A DNA stretch of 64,000 bases from Paractinoplanes rishiriensis (lineage in GTDB: Bacteria > Actinomycetota > Actinomycetes > Mycobacteriales > Micromonosporaceae), in the NCBI RefSeq assembly GCF_016862375.1, contig NZ_BOMV01000012.1:1-64000 (forward strand), in the 5' to 3' direction. The translations under genes were made by a program, and so were the position numbers. Positions 41,557-49,171 of this stretch are shown in pieces. The stretch's first letter is position 1. The number at the start of each line of letters is the position of its first letter. The notes beneath the pieces were generated by a model. It had not been told where the DNA came from. It was given only the letters and a program-made list of their open reading frames with translations, and ran no database searches.

Positions 41557-43740
41557 TCACGCCTCCTCGATCTGGCGAAGGGCGATCTGGCGAAGGGCGG
41601 CGGCGACCTCCTCGCGGCGGGCGATGGCGGCCCGCTCGAGCACCTTGCTGATGCTCGGCGACGCCTCGCCCCCGGTGACCCGCTCGATCGGGGCATCCAG
41701 CCAGTCGAAGAACCGCCGCTGGATCTCGTCGGCCAGCCAGCCGCCGTACGAGGTGCCGGCGGCGCCCTGCTCGACGATGAGGATCCGGTTGGTCTTGCGG
41801 ATGCTGGCGCCCAGCGTGTCCCAGTCGATGCTGGCACGGTCGAGCCAGCGCAGGTCGATCACTTCGGCGTCGACGCCGGTCTCGTCGACCGCCGCGAGTG
41901 CCTCGGCGACCATCGACAGGTAGGCCACGACGGTGACCGCCTCGCCCGACCGTCGCACCGCGGCCTTACCGACCGGGAGGCAGTAGTCGTAGTCGTCGAC
42001 CGGGCCCGGGCCGGTGCCGTTGTAGAGGTCGACGTGCTCGAGCACCACCACCGGGTCCTCGCAGCGCAGCGCCGCGTTCATCAGCCCGACGTAGTCGAAC
42101 GGCGAGGACGGCGCGACGATCCGCCAGCCCGGCGCGGTGGCGAACACGCCAGCCGGGTCCATCGAGTGCTGCGAGCCGTATCCCGAGCCGGTGGCCACCT
42201 TGCTGCGCAGCACCAGCGGCACCGGGCCGTCGCCGCCGAACATGTGCCGCGCCTTGCCGATCTGGTTGAACAGCTGGTCGGCGGCGACCCACATGAAGTC
42301 GGCGTACATGAACTCGACCACCGGCCGGAACCGGCCGTCGAGCGCGATGCCGCCGGCCAGGCCGGTGAACGCGTTCTCGCTGATCGGGGTGCCGAGGATC
42401 CGGTCGCCGAAGGCGTCCTTCAGGCCCTTGGTGGCGCCGTTGGTGCCGCCGCTGAGCCGGTGGATGTCCTCGCCCATCACGACGATCCGGTCGTCGGTCT
42501 CCATCCGCCGCCGCATCACTCCGGCCACGGCGTCGATGAACTTGATGTCCTGGACGGCGATGTCGTCGTCGGCGAGGCGGGCACCCTCGAACTCGGCGAG
42601 GTCGCCTCGAACCCCGACGTTCACGAACGCCGGATCGGGCCACTCGTCCGGCCGGATCCGACGCTCGCCGGGTTTCCCGCCGGGCACCGGATCGAGCAGC
42701 GCCGCTCCGGCGTTCGTCATGGCCTCGCGCGCGGCGGCCGTGGCGGCCTCGCGGTCCTCGGCGGTGAGCAGACCTCGGCGGATGAGGTGACCGGCCACCT
42801 GGTCGATGGGGTCGCGGGCCCGCCACTGCGCCTCCTCCTCCTTGGTGCGGTAGCGGAAGGCGCTGCCCGGGAACGGCCCGTTCTGGTGGAAGTATCGATA
42901 GGTGTCCGCCTCGATGAGCGTGGGGCCGCGGCCGGCGCGCATGTGTGCGGCCGCCTCGCGCATCGCCAGATGGACCGCGAGTGGATCCATGCCGTCGACC
43001 CGCCAGCTGGCGATGCCGAAGCCCGGGCCGCGCGCGGACAGGAGCGGCTCGCCGGTGGCCTCCGCGACAGTGGTGGAGACCGCGTACTGGTTGTTTTCCA
43101 GGAAAAAACAGATCGGCAGCCGCCACGCGGCGGCCAGGTTGAACGTCTCGAGCGTCGAGCCGATGTTGGCCGCACCGTCGCCGAAATAGGTGACCGCCAC
43201 CGCCTCGGTGCCGGCCTGCCGGCTGGCCCAGGCGTATCCGGCTGCCAGCGGCACGCCGCCGCCCACGATGGCGTTGGTGCCCATCGCGCCGGCCTCGATC
43301 CACTGGAGGTGCATCGAGCCGCCCCGACCGTGGCTGTAACCCCGGTCGAGCCCACAGATCTCGGCGAGCGTGCGCAGCAGCACCGTGCGGACGTCGTCGC
43401 TGAGTCCGGTTGTGAGGTCGAGACCCTTGGGCGCGACGTGCTGGAGCGCCTTGGCGAGGAACTGGTGATGGCCGCGATGTGAGCCGTTGACCTGGTCGCC
43501 CGGTGCGAGCGCGAGCACCGAACCGACCGCTCCGCCCTCCTGGCCGATGCTCGAGTGCGCCGGGCCGTGCACCAGGCCGGCGGCGGCGAGCTCCAACACG
43601 TATTCCTCGAAAGCCCGGATGAGGACGAGCTGGTGGAACATCGCGCCGAGGACCTCGGGATCGGCGGCGTCCCAGTCGGCCTCGGTGGCGACGAGCTCCG
43701 TCCAGGCGGCGTCCGGGTGTAGTGGGCGGTGTTCCGGCAT
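41557..43740 (-). CDS. 2-oxoacid dehydrogenase E1, alpha and beta subunits fused
   Basis: 727 residues. The first half is an E1-alpha-type domain with SIGQEGGAVG, GRGGSMHL and the ThDP motif GDGAANIGS...NNQYAVS. The second half (about 385 on) is E1-beta: ISENAFTGLAGGIALDG, VEFMYADF and SKVATGSGYGSQHS. Branched-chain and acetoin-type complexes usually have these as separate genes; here one polypeptide carries both. AAGGAGG lies six bases before ATG 43740. It decarboxylates a 2-oxo acid and passes the acyl group to E2. Confidence 0.9.
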   Translation of the reverse strand: MPEHRPLHPDAAWTELVATEADWDAADPEVLGAMFHQLVLIRAFEEYVLELAAAGLVHGPAHSSIGQEGGAVGSVLALAPGDQVNGSHRGHHQFLAKALQHVAPKGLDLTTGLSDDVRTVLLRTLAEICGLDRGYSHGRGGSMHLQWIEAGAMGTNAIVGGGVPLAAGYAWASRQAGTEAVAVTYFGDGAANIGSTLETFNLAAAWRLPICFFLENNQYAVSTTVAEATGEPLLSARGPGFGIASWRVDGMDPLAVHLAMREAAAHMRAGRGPTLIEADTYRYFHQNGPFPGSAFRYRTKEEEAQWRARDPIDQVAGHLIRRGLLTAEDREAATAAAREAMTNAGAALLDPVPGGKPGERRIRPDEWPDPAFVNVGVRGDLAEFEGARLADDDIAVQDIKFIDAVAGVMRRRMETDDRIVVMGEDIHRLSGGTNGATKGLKDAFGDRILGTPISENAFTGLAGGIALDGRFRPVVEFMYADFMWVAADQLFNQIGKARHMFGGDGPVPLVLRSKVATGSGYGSQHSMDPAGVFATAPGWRIVAPSSPFDYVGLMNAALRCEDPVVVLEHVDLYNGTGPGPVDDYDYCLPVGKAAVRRSGEAVTVVAYLSMVAEALAAVDETGVDAEVIDLRWLDRASIDWDTLGASIRKTNRILIVEQGAAGTSYGGWLADEIQRRFFDWLDAPIERVTGGEASPSISKVLERAAIARREEVAAALRQIALRQIEEA

Positions 43741-43775
43741 CGGGGACCTCCTTCGTCCGGACCAGCCTGGCACGG

Positions 43776-43787
43776 ATTGGATCCAAT
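43776..43787. promoter_or_regulatory. GntR operator O1 (ATTGGATCCAAT)
   Basis: A perfect 12-bp palindrome 36 bp upstream of the E1 start codon. Its TTGGATCCAA core recurs at 43840-43849, with centres 63 bp apart, exactly six helical turns at 10.5 bp. The FadR-type GntR regulator encoded downstream is the expected ligand. Confidence 0.68.
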
Positions 43788-43807
43788 TTCCAGAGCGGAT
43801 CCCCTGT

Positions 43808-43836
43808 TTCTCATGCCGGAGCGGATGCGGTACGTT
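43808..43836 (+). promoter_or_regulatory. Promoter of the VOC-gntR-molybdenum hydroxylase operon
   Basis: TTCTCA (43808-43813), 17-bp spacer, TACGTT (43831-43836). Operator O2 begins two bases after the -10 and would block the transcription start when occupied. The minus-strand promoter for E1 is not clear but must overlap O1. Confidence 0.5.
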
Positions 43837-43838
43837 CG

Positions 43839-43850
43839 ATTGGATCCAAC
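43839..43850. promoter_or_regulatory. GntR operator O2 (ATTGGATCCAAC)
   Basis: Second copy of the palindrome, one base short of perfect symmetry at the outer position. Lies on the transcription start of the plus-strand operon. Spacing from O1 permits looping or cooperative binding on one DNA face. Confidence 0.68.
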
Positions 43851-43875
43851 CGGACACCCGAGATCGGGGGACGCC

Positions 43876-44373
43876 ATGGGAATGCCCGGCCTGCAACGAC
43901 TCGACCACGTCGGCTTCACCGTGCCCGATCTCGACGTGGCCCAGGAGTTCCTGGTCGACGTGCTCGGCTGCGAATACCTGTACTCGCTAGGCCCGTTCGC
44001 CGACCCCGGCGGCTCGTGGATGGCCGACCATCTCAACGTGCACCCGGACGCCACCATCCCGGAAAACCGGTTCTTCCGGCTGGGCGGTCAGGCGATCTTC
44101 GAGGTCTTCACCTACACCGCGCCCGGTCAGCGCCAGGACCCGCCGCGCAACAGTGACGTCGGCGGCCATCACGTCGCGCTGTACGTCGACGACCTGGATG
44201 AGGCGGTCGCCCACCTGAAACGTCACGGCGTCACCGTGCTCGGCGAGCCCACGGCGAGTCGCGGCCCGCATGAGGGCCAGCGCTGGGTCTACTTCCTGGC
44301 ACCATGGGGCATGCAGTTCGAACTGGTCTCGTACCCGCACGGCCGGGCTTTCTTCCGGGACGAGCAGTCATGA
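43876..44373 (+). CDS. VOC family (glyoxalase/extradiol-type) protein
   Basis: 165 residues with two beta-alpha-beta-beta-beta modules. Probable metal ligands are the His in LDHVGF, the His in GGHHVALYVDD and the Glu in FELVSYP. VOC proteins include dioxygenases, isomerases and epimerases. It is the first gene of a plus-strand operon with gntR (ATGA overlap) and molybdenum hydroxylase genes, so it probably acts on an intermediate of the same pathway. GGGGG precedes the ATG. Confidence 0.8.
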   Translation: MGMPGLQRLDHVGFTVPDLDVAQEFLVDVLGCEYLYSLGPFADPGGSWMADHLNVHPDATIPENRFFRLGGQAIFEVFTYTAPGQRQDPPRNSDVGGHHVALYVDDLDEAVAHLKRHGVTVLGEPTASRGPHEGQRWVYFLAPWGMQFELVSYPHGRAFFRDEQS

Positions 44374-45011
44374 CCGTCGCCACCCAGCGCGTCGCCGACC
44401 ACCTGCGCAGCGCCATCCTCGGCGGGCACATCGCACCCGGCGAGCGGGTCCGCCAGGAAGACATCGCCCAGCAACTGGGTGCGAGCCGTCTGCCGGTCCG
44501 CGAGGCGCTGCAGATGCTCGCGGCCGAGGGGCTGGTCGAGCACGAACCCAACAAGGGTGCCCGGGTGCCGTGGCTGTCCATGCACGAGGTCGATGTCATG
44601 TACAAGATGCGCGAGCAACTCGAGCCGCTGGCGCTGGGCGAGAGCCTGCCGATGCTGACCCCCGGCGACTTCCTGCGCCTCGAGGAGATCCAGGACGAGA
44701 TCGAGAACGGGGTGGACGTCGAGGGCTTCCTCGCCCTCGACCGGGAGTTCCACCTGCGCACCTACAGCGCCTGCGGGATCGATCAGCTCACCACCACGGT
44801 GACCCGGCTTTGGAACTCCACGCAGTACTACCGGCGCATGTTCATGCAACTCACCGGTCCGAGCCGGCGCTGGGTGGTGAATGCCGAGCATCGCCTGCTG
44901 ATGGACGCGATCGAGCGCCGCGACGAGGTCGACGCCGGTCGCTTCCTGGCCGGCCACATCCGGCGGACGCGTATCGAGCTCGGCCGGCATCCCGAGGTGT
45001 TCGGAGACTGA
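44370..45011 (+). CDS. GntR family regulator, FadR subfamily with FCD domain
   Basis: 213 residues. Winged helix at the N-terminus (LRSAILGGHIAPGERVRQED and LPVREALQMLAAEG), then an all-helical FCD domain with the metal-binding pattern D-x-x-x-H (DREFHLRTYSA), EHRLL and AGHIRRT. FCD regulators bind small organic acids with a divalent metal. Overlaps genes on both sides, so it is co-expressed with and probably controls both arms through the ATTGGATCCAA sites. Confidence 0.9.
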   Translation: MTVATQRVADHLRSAILGGHIAPGERVRQEDIAQQLGASRLPVREALQMLAAEGLVEHEPNKGARVPWLSMHEVDVMYKMREQLEPLALGESLPMLTPGDFLRLEEIQDEIENGVDVEGFLALDREFHLRTYSACGIDQLTTTVTRLWNSTQYYRRMFMQLTGPSRRWVVNAEHRLLMDAIERRDEVDAGRFLAGHIRRTRIELGRHPEVFGD

Positions 45012-45460
45012 TGATGATCGAGTTTCGAGTCAACGGCGAGTCCCGCACGGTCGAGGCCGATCCCGATACGCCGCTGCTGTACGTCCTGCGCAACGACCTC
45101 GGCCTGCTGGGCGCCCGGTTCGGCTGCGGCCTCGGTCTGTGCGGCGCCTGCTTCGTGCATGTCGACGGCCATCCCGTGCCGTCCTGCGACACCCCGATCT
45201 GGTCGATCGAAGGCAGGGCGGTGACGACCGTGGAGGGCCTGACGCCGCATCCGGTGCAGCAGGCGCTCCTCGACGAGCAGGCGGCGCAGTGCGGCTACTG
45301 CGTCACCGGCATCGTGATGACCGCGGCCGCGTTGTTGGCACGCGAGCCGCACCCGACCGCACCGGCGGTGGCCGCGGCGCTCGACCGTCACCTGTGCCGG
45401 TGCGGCGCCCAGCAGCGCATGGTCCGCGCCGTCGTCAAGGCGGGTGAGGGCGATGACTGA
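45011..45460 (+). CDS. [2Fe-2S] subunit of a xanthine-oxidase-family molybdenum hydroxylase
   Basis: 149 residues. The plant-type ferredoxin cluster (CGLGLCGAC with a later SCDT Cys) and the second, C-terminal [2Fe-2S] cluster (CGYC and CRC) are complete. The size and order, small subunit directly before the large one, are those of IorAB-type isoquinoline 1-oxidoreductases and related aldehyde oxidoreductases. Its ATG overlaps the gntR stop as TGATG; a second ATG follows at 45014. It passes electrons from the molybdenum site to an external acceptor. Confidence 0.92.
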   Translation: MMIEFRVNGESRTVEADPDTPLLYVLRNDLGLLGARFGCGLGLCGACFVHVDGHPVPSCDTPIWSIEGRAVTTVEGLTPHPVQQALLDEQAAQCGYCVTGIVMTAAALLAREPHPTAPAVAAALDRHLCRCGAQQRMVRAVVKAGEGDD

Positions 45461-47492
45461 GGCGGCGCTCCCCAAAGATCTCGCGGCCAATCCGATCCTG
45501 GCCCGCTGGATCCGGGTGCACGGCGACGGCAGCATCGACGTCCGCGTCGGTAAGGTCGAGCTGGGGCAGGGGATCCTGACGGCGCTCGCGCAGATCGCGG
45601 CCGACGAACTCGGCGTCGGCCTGTTCACGATCCGCATGCTGGCGGCCGGCCCCGACGGCCCGGACGAGGGCATCACCTCGGGCAGCATGTCGATCATGGA
45701 TTCCGGTGCGGCGCTCCGGCTGGCCGCGGCGAACGTGCGGGCATTGTTCACGGCCGCCGCGGGGGATCCGGCGTTCTCGTACGGTGAATGGGCCGACCGC
45801 GTCGACCTGGCGGTGCCCGCCGACCCCGGGGTGCCGTTGCGGTCCGAGCCCGTCCTGGTCGGCCAGGCCGTTCCGCGGCTCGATCTGCCCGACAAGGTCT
45901 ACGGCCGGCCGCGCTACATCCAGGACATGCGGCTCCCGGGCCAGCTGTTCGGACGGGTCGTGCGCCCGCCGTCCCGCGGCGCGCGGCTCGTCACGGTCGA
46001 CGACTTCCCGACGCCGGACGGGGTGGTGCTGGTCCGCGACGGGTCGTTCCTCGGTGTGGTGGGACCCGACGAGGCGGTGGTGGTTCGTTCCGGGGAGACG
46101 CTGGCCCGGGCCGCCCGATGGGCCGAACACGACTCGCTACCGGACGAGGACGAGCTCGACAAGTTCCTGCGTACCGGCCCGCACGAGACGATCCCGGTGG
46201 TCGACGACGGCGCCGCCCGGCCCGCCGGTCCGCAGTTGCGAGCGACCTACAGCCGGCCGTTCGTGGCGCACGCCTCCATGGCACCGAGCTGCGGCGTCGC
46301 GATCTGGCACGGGGACGGCCGGGTCGACGTGTGGTCGCACAGCCAGGGCGTGCGACCGCTCGGCCGGGCCATCGCCGCCGCGCTCGACCTGGACCCGGAC
46401 GGCGTGCGGGTCGAGCACGTCGAGGGCGCGGGCTGCTACGGGCACAACGCGGCCGACGACGCCGCCTTCGACGCGGTGCTGCTGGCGCGGGTGGTGCCCG
46501 GTCGCCCGGTGCAGGTGCTGTGGAGCAGGCAGGACGAGCTGTCCTGGGCACCGTTCGGTTCGGCGATGACCGCGGACGTCGTCGCGACGCTCGCGGCCGA
46601 CGGTTCGATCTCCTCCTGGCAGTATGACGTCTACAGCCAGGGGCACACCTCGCGCCCCGGATACGCGGGCGGGGTGCCGGGTCTGCTGTCGGCGACCTTC
46701 CTGGAGCACCCCGCGGAGTATCCGGCGGCCGTCGACCCGTCCACCGCGACCGGCGCCGGCGGCACCCGGAACGCGCTGCCCGGCTACGACCTGCCGGCGC
46801 GCCGGATCACCGGCCATCGGTTGCTGCATTCGCCGATCCGCAGTTCGGCGATGCGGGCGCTGGGTGCGTTTCTCAACGTTTTCGCGATCGAGTCGTTCCT
46901 GGACGAGGCCGCCGCGACGGCCGGCCGCGATCCGCTGGAATACCGGCTGGCCCACCTCAGCGACCCGCGCGGCCGCCGGGTCCTCGAGGCAGCGGCCGAG
47001 GCCGCCGGCTGGGGGCGGCCGGTCGCGGAGGGCGTCGGGCTCGGGTTGGGCTACGCCCGGTACAAGGGGCGCGGCGCCTACTGCGCCATCGTGGCCGAGG
47101 TGGAGGCCGAGAGCGACATCCGGGTACGCCGTCTCACCGTCGCCGTCGACGTCGGCCAGGTGGTGAACCCGGACGGCGTGCGCAACCAGATCGAGGGCGG
47201 CGCCGTCCAGGCGGCGAGCTGGACACTGGTGGAGCGGGTGCGCTTCGACCGGCGGCGCGTGGTCAGCGACAACTGGGAGTCCTATCCGATCCTGCGCTTC
47301 TCGCAGGCGCCGCGCGTCGACGTGGTGATCCTGGACGCGGGAGGTGAGAAGTCGGTGGGCGCCGGCGAGGCAGCGCAGGGCCCGACCGCCGCCGCCATCG
47401 GCAACGCGGTGGCCGCCGCGGTGGGCGTGCGGGTGCGCGACCTACCGCTAACCGCAGACGCCGTGGTCGCCGCCATCGAACGCGACGGCTGA
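45453..47492 (+). CDS. Molybdopterin-binding large subunit of a xanthine-oxidase-family hydroxylase
   Basis: 679 residues. Molybdopterin segments include VGKVELGQGILTALAQIAAD, SGSMSIMDSG and GVGLGYARYKG; the catalytic Glu is expected in VGAGEAAQGPT near the C-terminus. The start overlaps the [2Fe-2S] gene by eight bases. No FAD-binding medium subunit is encoded, so electrons probably go to a cytochrome or other carrier as in IorAB enzymes. Such enzymes hydroxylate N-heterocycles or aldehydes with water as oxygen source. Confidence 0.88.
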   Translation: MTEAALPKDLAANPILARWIRVHGDGSIDVRVGKVELGQGILTALAQIAADELGVGLFTIRMLAAGPDGPDEGITSGSMSIMDSGAALRLAAANVRALFTAAAGDPAFSYGEWADRVDLAVPADPGVPLRSEPVLVGQAVPRLDLPDKVYGRPRYIQDMRLPGQLFGRVVRPPSRGARLVTVDDFPTPDGVVLVRDGSFLGVVGPDEAVVVRSGETLARAARWAEHDSLPDEDELDKFLRTGPHETIPVVDDGAARPAGPQLRATYSRPFVAHASMAPSCGVAIWHGDGRVDVWSHSQGVRPLGRAIAAALDLDPDGVRVEHVEGAGCYGHNAADDAAFDAVLLARVVPGRPVQVLWSRQDELSWAPFGSAMTADVVATLAADGSISSWQYDVYSQGHTSRPGYAGGVPGLLSATFLEHPAEYPAAVDPSTATGAGGTRNALPGYDLPARRITGHRLLHSPIRSSAMRALGAFLNVFAIESFLDEAAATAGRDPLEYRLAHLSDPRGRRVLEAAAEAAGWGRPVAEGVGLGLGYARYKGRGAYCAIVAEVEAESDIRVRRLTVAVDVGQVVNPDGVRNQIEGGAVQAASWTLVERVRFDRRRVVSDNWESYPILRFSQAPRVDVVILDAGGEKSVGAGEAAQGPTAAAIGNAVAAAVGVRVRDLPLTADAVVAAIERDG

Positions 47493-47519
47493 CAAGGATC
47501 CGCAGGCCGCCGCCCGCAA

Positions 47520-47649
47520 TGCGGCGCGGTGGTGCGGTGCGGCGGTGCGGTGCGGCGCGGCGCGGTGGTGCGGCGCGGCGGTGCGGCGGTGCGGTGCGGC
47601 GCGGCGCGGTGGTGCGGCGCGGCGCGGTGGTGCGGCGTGGCGGCTCGGC
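47520..47649. repeat. GCGGY simple-sequence tract with an exact 44-bp tandem duplication
   Basis: About 130 bp made almost only of G, C and T in GCGG(C/T) steps on the plus strand. Bases 47534-47580 recur exactly at 47578-47624, a 44-bp period with a 47-bp match. It lies between converging operons (47493-47735). Dense GG runs could form quadruplex or strong stem structures and act as a transcription or replication barrier. No gene is supported here. Confidence 0.8.
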
Positions 47650-47735
47650 GCAGACAGCAAAGAGTCCGGGCCCCGGCGGAGCGTCATTGACCCGCCGAGA
47701 CCCGAACCTGCTCAACACCGCCCAAACAACAGCCC

Positions 47736-49163
47736 CTACCAGTTGACTGCGATGTACTTAGACTCGGTGTAGTCGAGCAGCCCTTCGTGACCACCCTCGC
47801 GGCCGATTCCGCTCTGCTTCACACCCCCGAACGGCGCCGCCGGGTCGCTGACCAGGCCTCGGTTCAGGCCGATCATGCCGGCCTCGATGGCCTCGCTGAT
47901 CCGCAAGCCTCGGGACAGGTCCTGGGTGTAGAGGTAGGCGACCAAGCCGTATTCGGTGTCGTTCGCGTAGGACACCGCCTCCGCGTCCGAGTCGAAAACT
48001 ACGATCGGGGCCACCGGGCCGAAGATTTCCTCGCGCAAGATGGCGGCGGTCGGTGGCACGTCCACCAGGACGGTCGGCGGGTAGTAGAAGCCCGGCCCCG
48101 AGGGCCGGGTGCCGCCGGTCGTCGGCTGCGCGCCGTCGGCGACCGCTGACTTGACCAGGGCGTCCACCTTGCCGACGGTGTCCTCGTTGACCAGCGGGCC
48201 TACCTGGGTGTCCTCCGCCACGCCGGGACCTACCCGGAGGGCGGCCATCCGGTCGGCCAGGCGGCTCGAGAACTCGGCAGCCACCGAGCGGTGAACGTAG
48301 AAGCGGTTGGCCGCGGTGCACGCCTCGCCGCCGTTGCGCATTTTGGCGATCATGGCGCCGTCTACGGCGGCGTCCAGGTCGGCGTCTTCGAAGACCAGGA
48401 ACGGGGCGTTGCCGCCCAGCTCCATCGACGTGTTCACGACGTTGTCGGCGGCCTGGGCCAGCAGGAGCCGGCCCACCTCGGTCGAACCGGTGAAGGACAC
48501 CTTGCGGACGCGGGGGTCGTGCAGCATCTTCCCGACGACCTTGCCGGAGCTTCGGGACGGCAGGACGTTGACCACGCCGTCGGGGACGCCGGCCTCGGCC
48601 AGCAGCGCCGCCATCGCGAGTGCGGTCAGCGGGGTGTCGCTGGCCGGCTTCAGGATCACCGTGCAGCCGGCGCCCAGGGCCGGACCGATCTTGCGGGTGG
48701 CCATGGCGGCCGGGAAGTTCCACGGGGTGACCAGCACGCAGACGCCCACGGGCTGGCGCACCACCAGGATCCGGTTGGCGCCCGAGGGTGCCGTTGCGAC
48801 CGTTCCGTTGGCGCGCACCGCCTCCTCGGCGTACCACCGGAAGAACTCGGCGGCGTAGGCCACCTCGCCGCGAGCGTCGGTCAGCGCCTTGCCGTTCTCC
48901 AGGCTGATCAGCCGGGCCAGTTCGTCCGCGCGTGCCGTCATGAGTTCGAAGGCCCGGCGCAGCACCTCGGCACGGGCCCGCGGGGGAGTGGCGGCCCACG
49001 CCGGCGCGGCGACCGCGGCGGCGTCGACCGCGGCGATCGCGTCGGACTCGTCGCCGTTCGCGACCGCGGCGATCACGTCGCCGGTCGCGGGGTCCAGGAC
49101 GTCGAAGCGGGCGCCCGACGCGGCGGGCACCCACTTGCCGCCGATGAAGAGATCGGTCTCCAC
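47736..49163 (-). CDS. NAD(P)-dependent aldehyde dehydrogenase, succinate-semialdehyde type
   Basis: 475 residues, full length. PWNFPAAMATRKIGPALGAG, FTGSTEVG, the Glu in MELGGNAP and the nucleophile Cys in GGEACTAANRF are present. That wording is typical of succinate- or glutarate-semialdehyde dehydrogenases. GTG 49163 has AGGAG five bases upstream and follows the creatinase-like gene by eight bases. Last gene of the long minus-strand operon that starts with the importer genes. Confidence 0.9.
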   Translation of the reverse strand: METDLFIGGKWVPAASGARFDVLDPATGDVIAAVANGDESDAIAAVDAAAVAAPAWAATPPRARAEVLRRAFELMTARADELARLISLENGKALTDARGEVAYAAEFFRWYAEEAVRANGTVATAPSGANRILVVRQPVGVCVLVTPWNFPAAMATRKIGPALGAGCTVILKPASDTPLTALAMAALLAEAGVPDGVVNVLPSRSSGKVVGKMLHDPRVRKVSFTGSTEVGRLLLAQAADNVVNTSMELGGNAPFLVFEDADLDAAVDGAMIAKMRNGGEACTAANRFYVHRSVAAEFSSRLADRMAALRVGPGVAEDTQVGPLVNEDTVGKVDALVKSAVADGAQPTTGGTRPSGPGFYYPPTVLVDVPPTAAILREEIFGPVAPIVVFDSDAEAVSYANDTEYGLVAYLYTQDLSRGLRISEAIEAGMIGLNRGLVSDPAAPFGGVKQSGIGREGGHEGLLDYTESKYIAVNW

Positions 49164-49171
49164 GAAAGCTC

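Noticed and set aside
43776..43850. ATTGGATCCAA pair as an insertion-sequence terminal repeat or target duplication
   Set aside because: Only 50 bp lie between the copies and no transposase exists. Palindromy and promoter position fit GntR operators better.
47519..47746. Short frames inside the GCGGY tract
   Set aside because: They encode only reiterated Arg/Ala/Gly/Cys from simple-sequence DNA and have no ribosome site.
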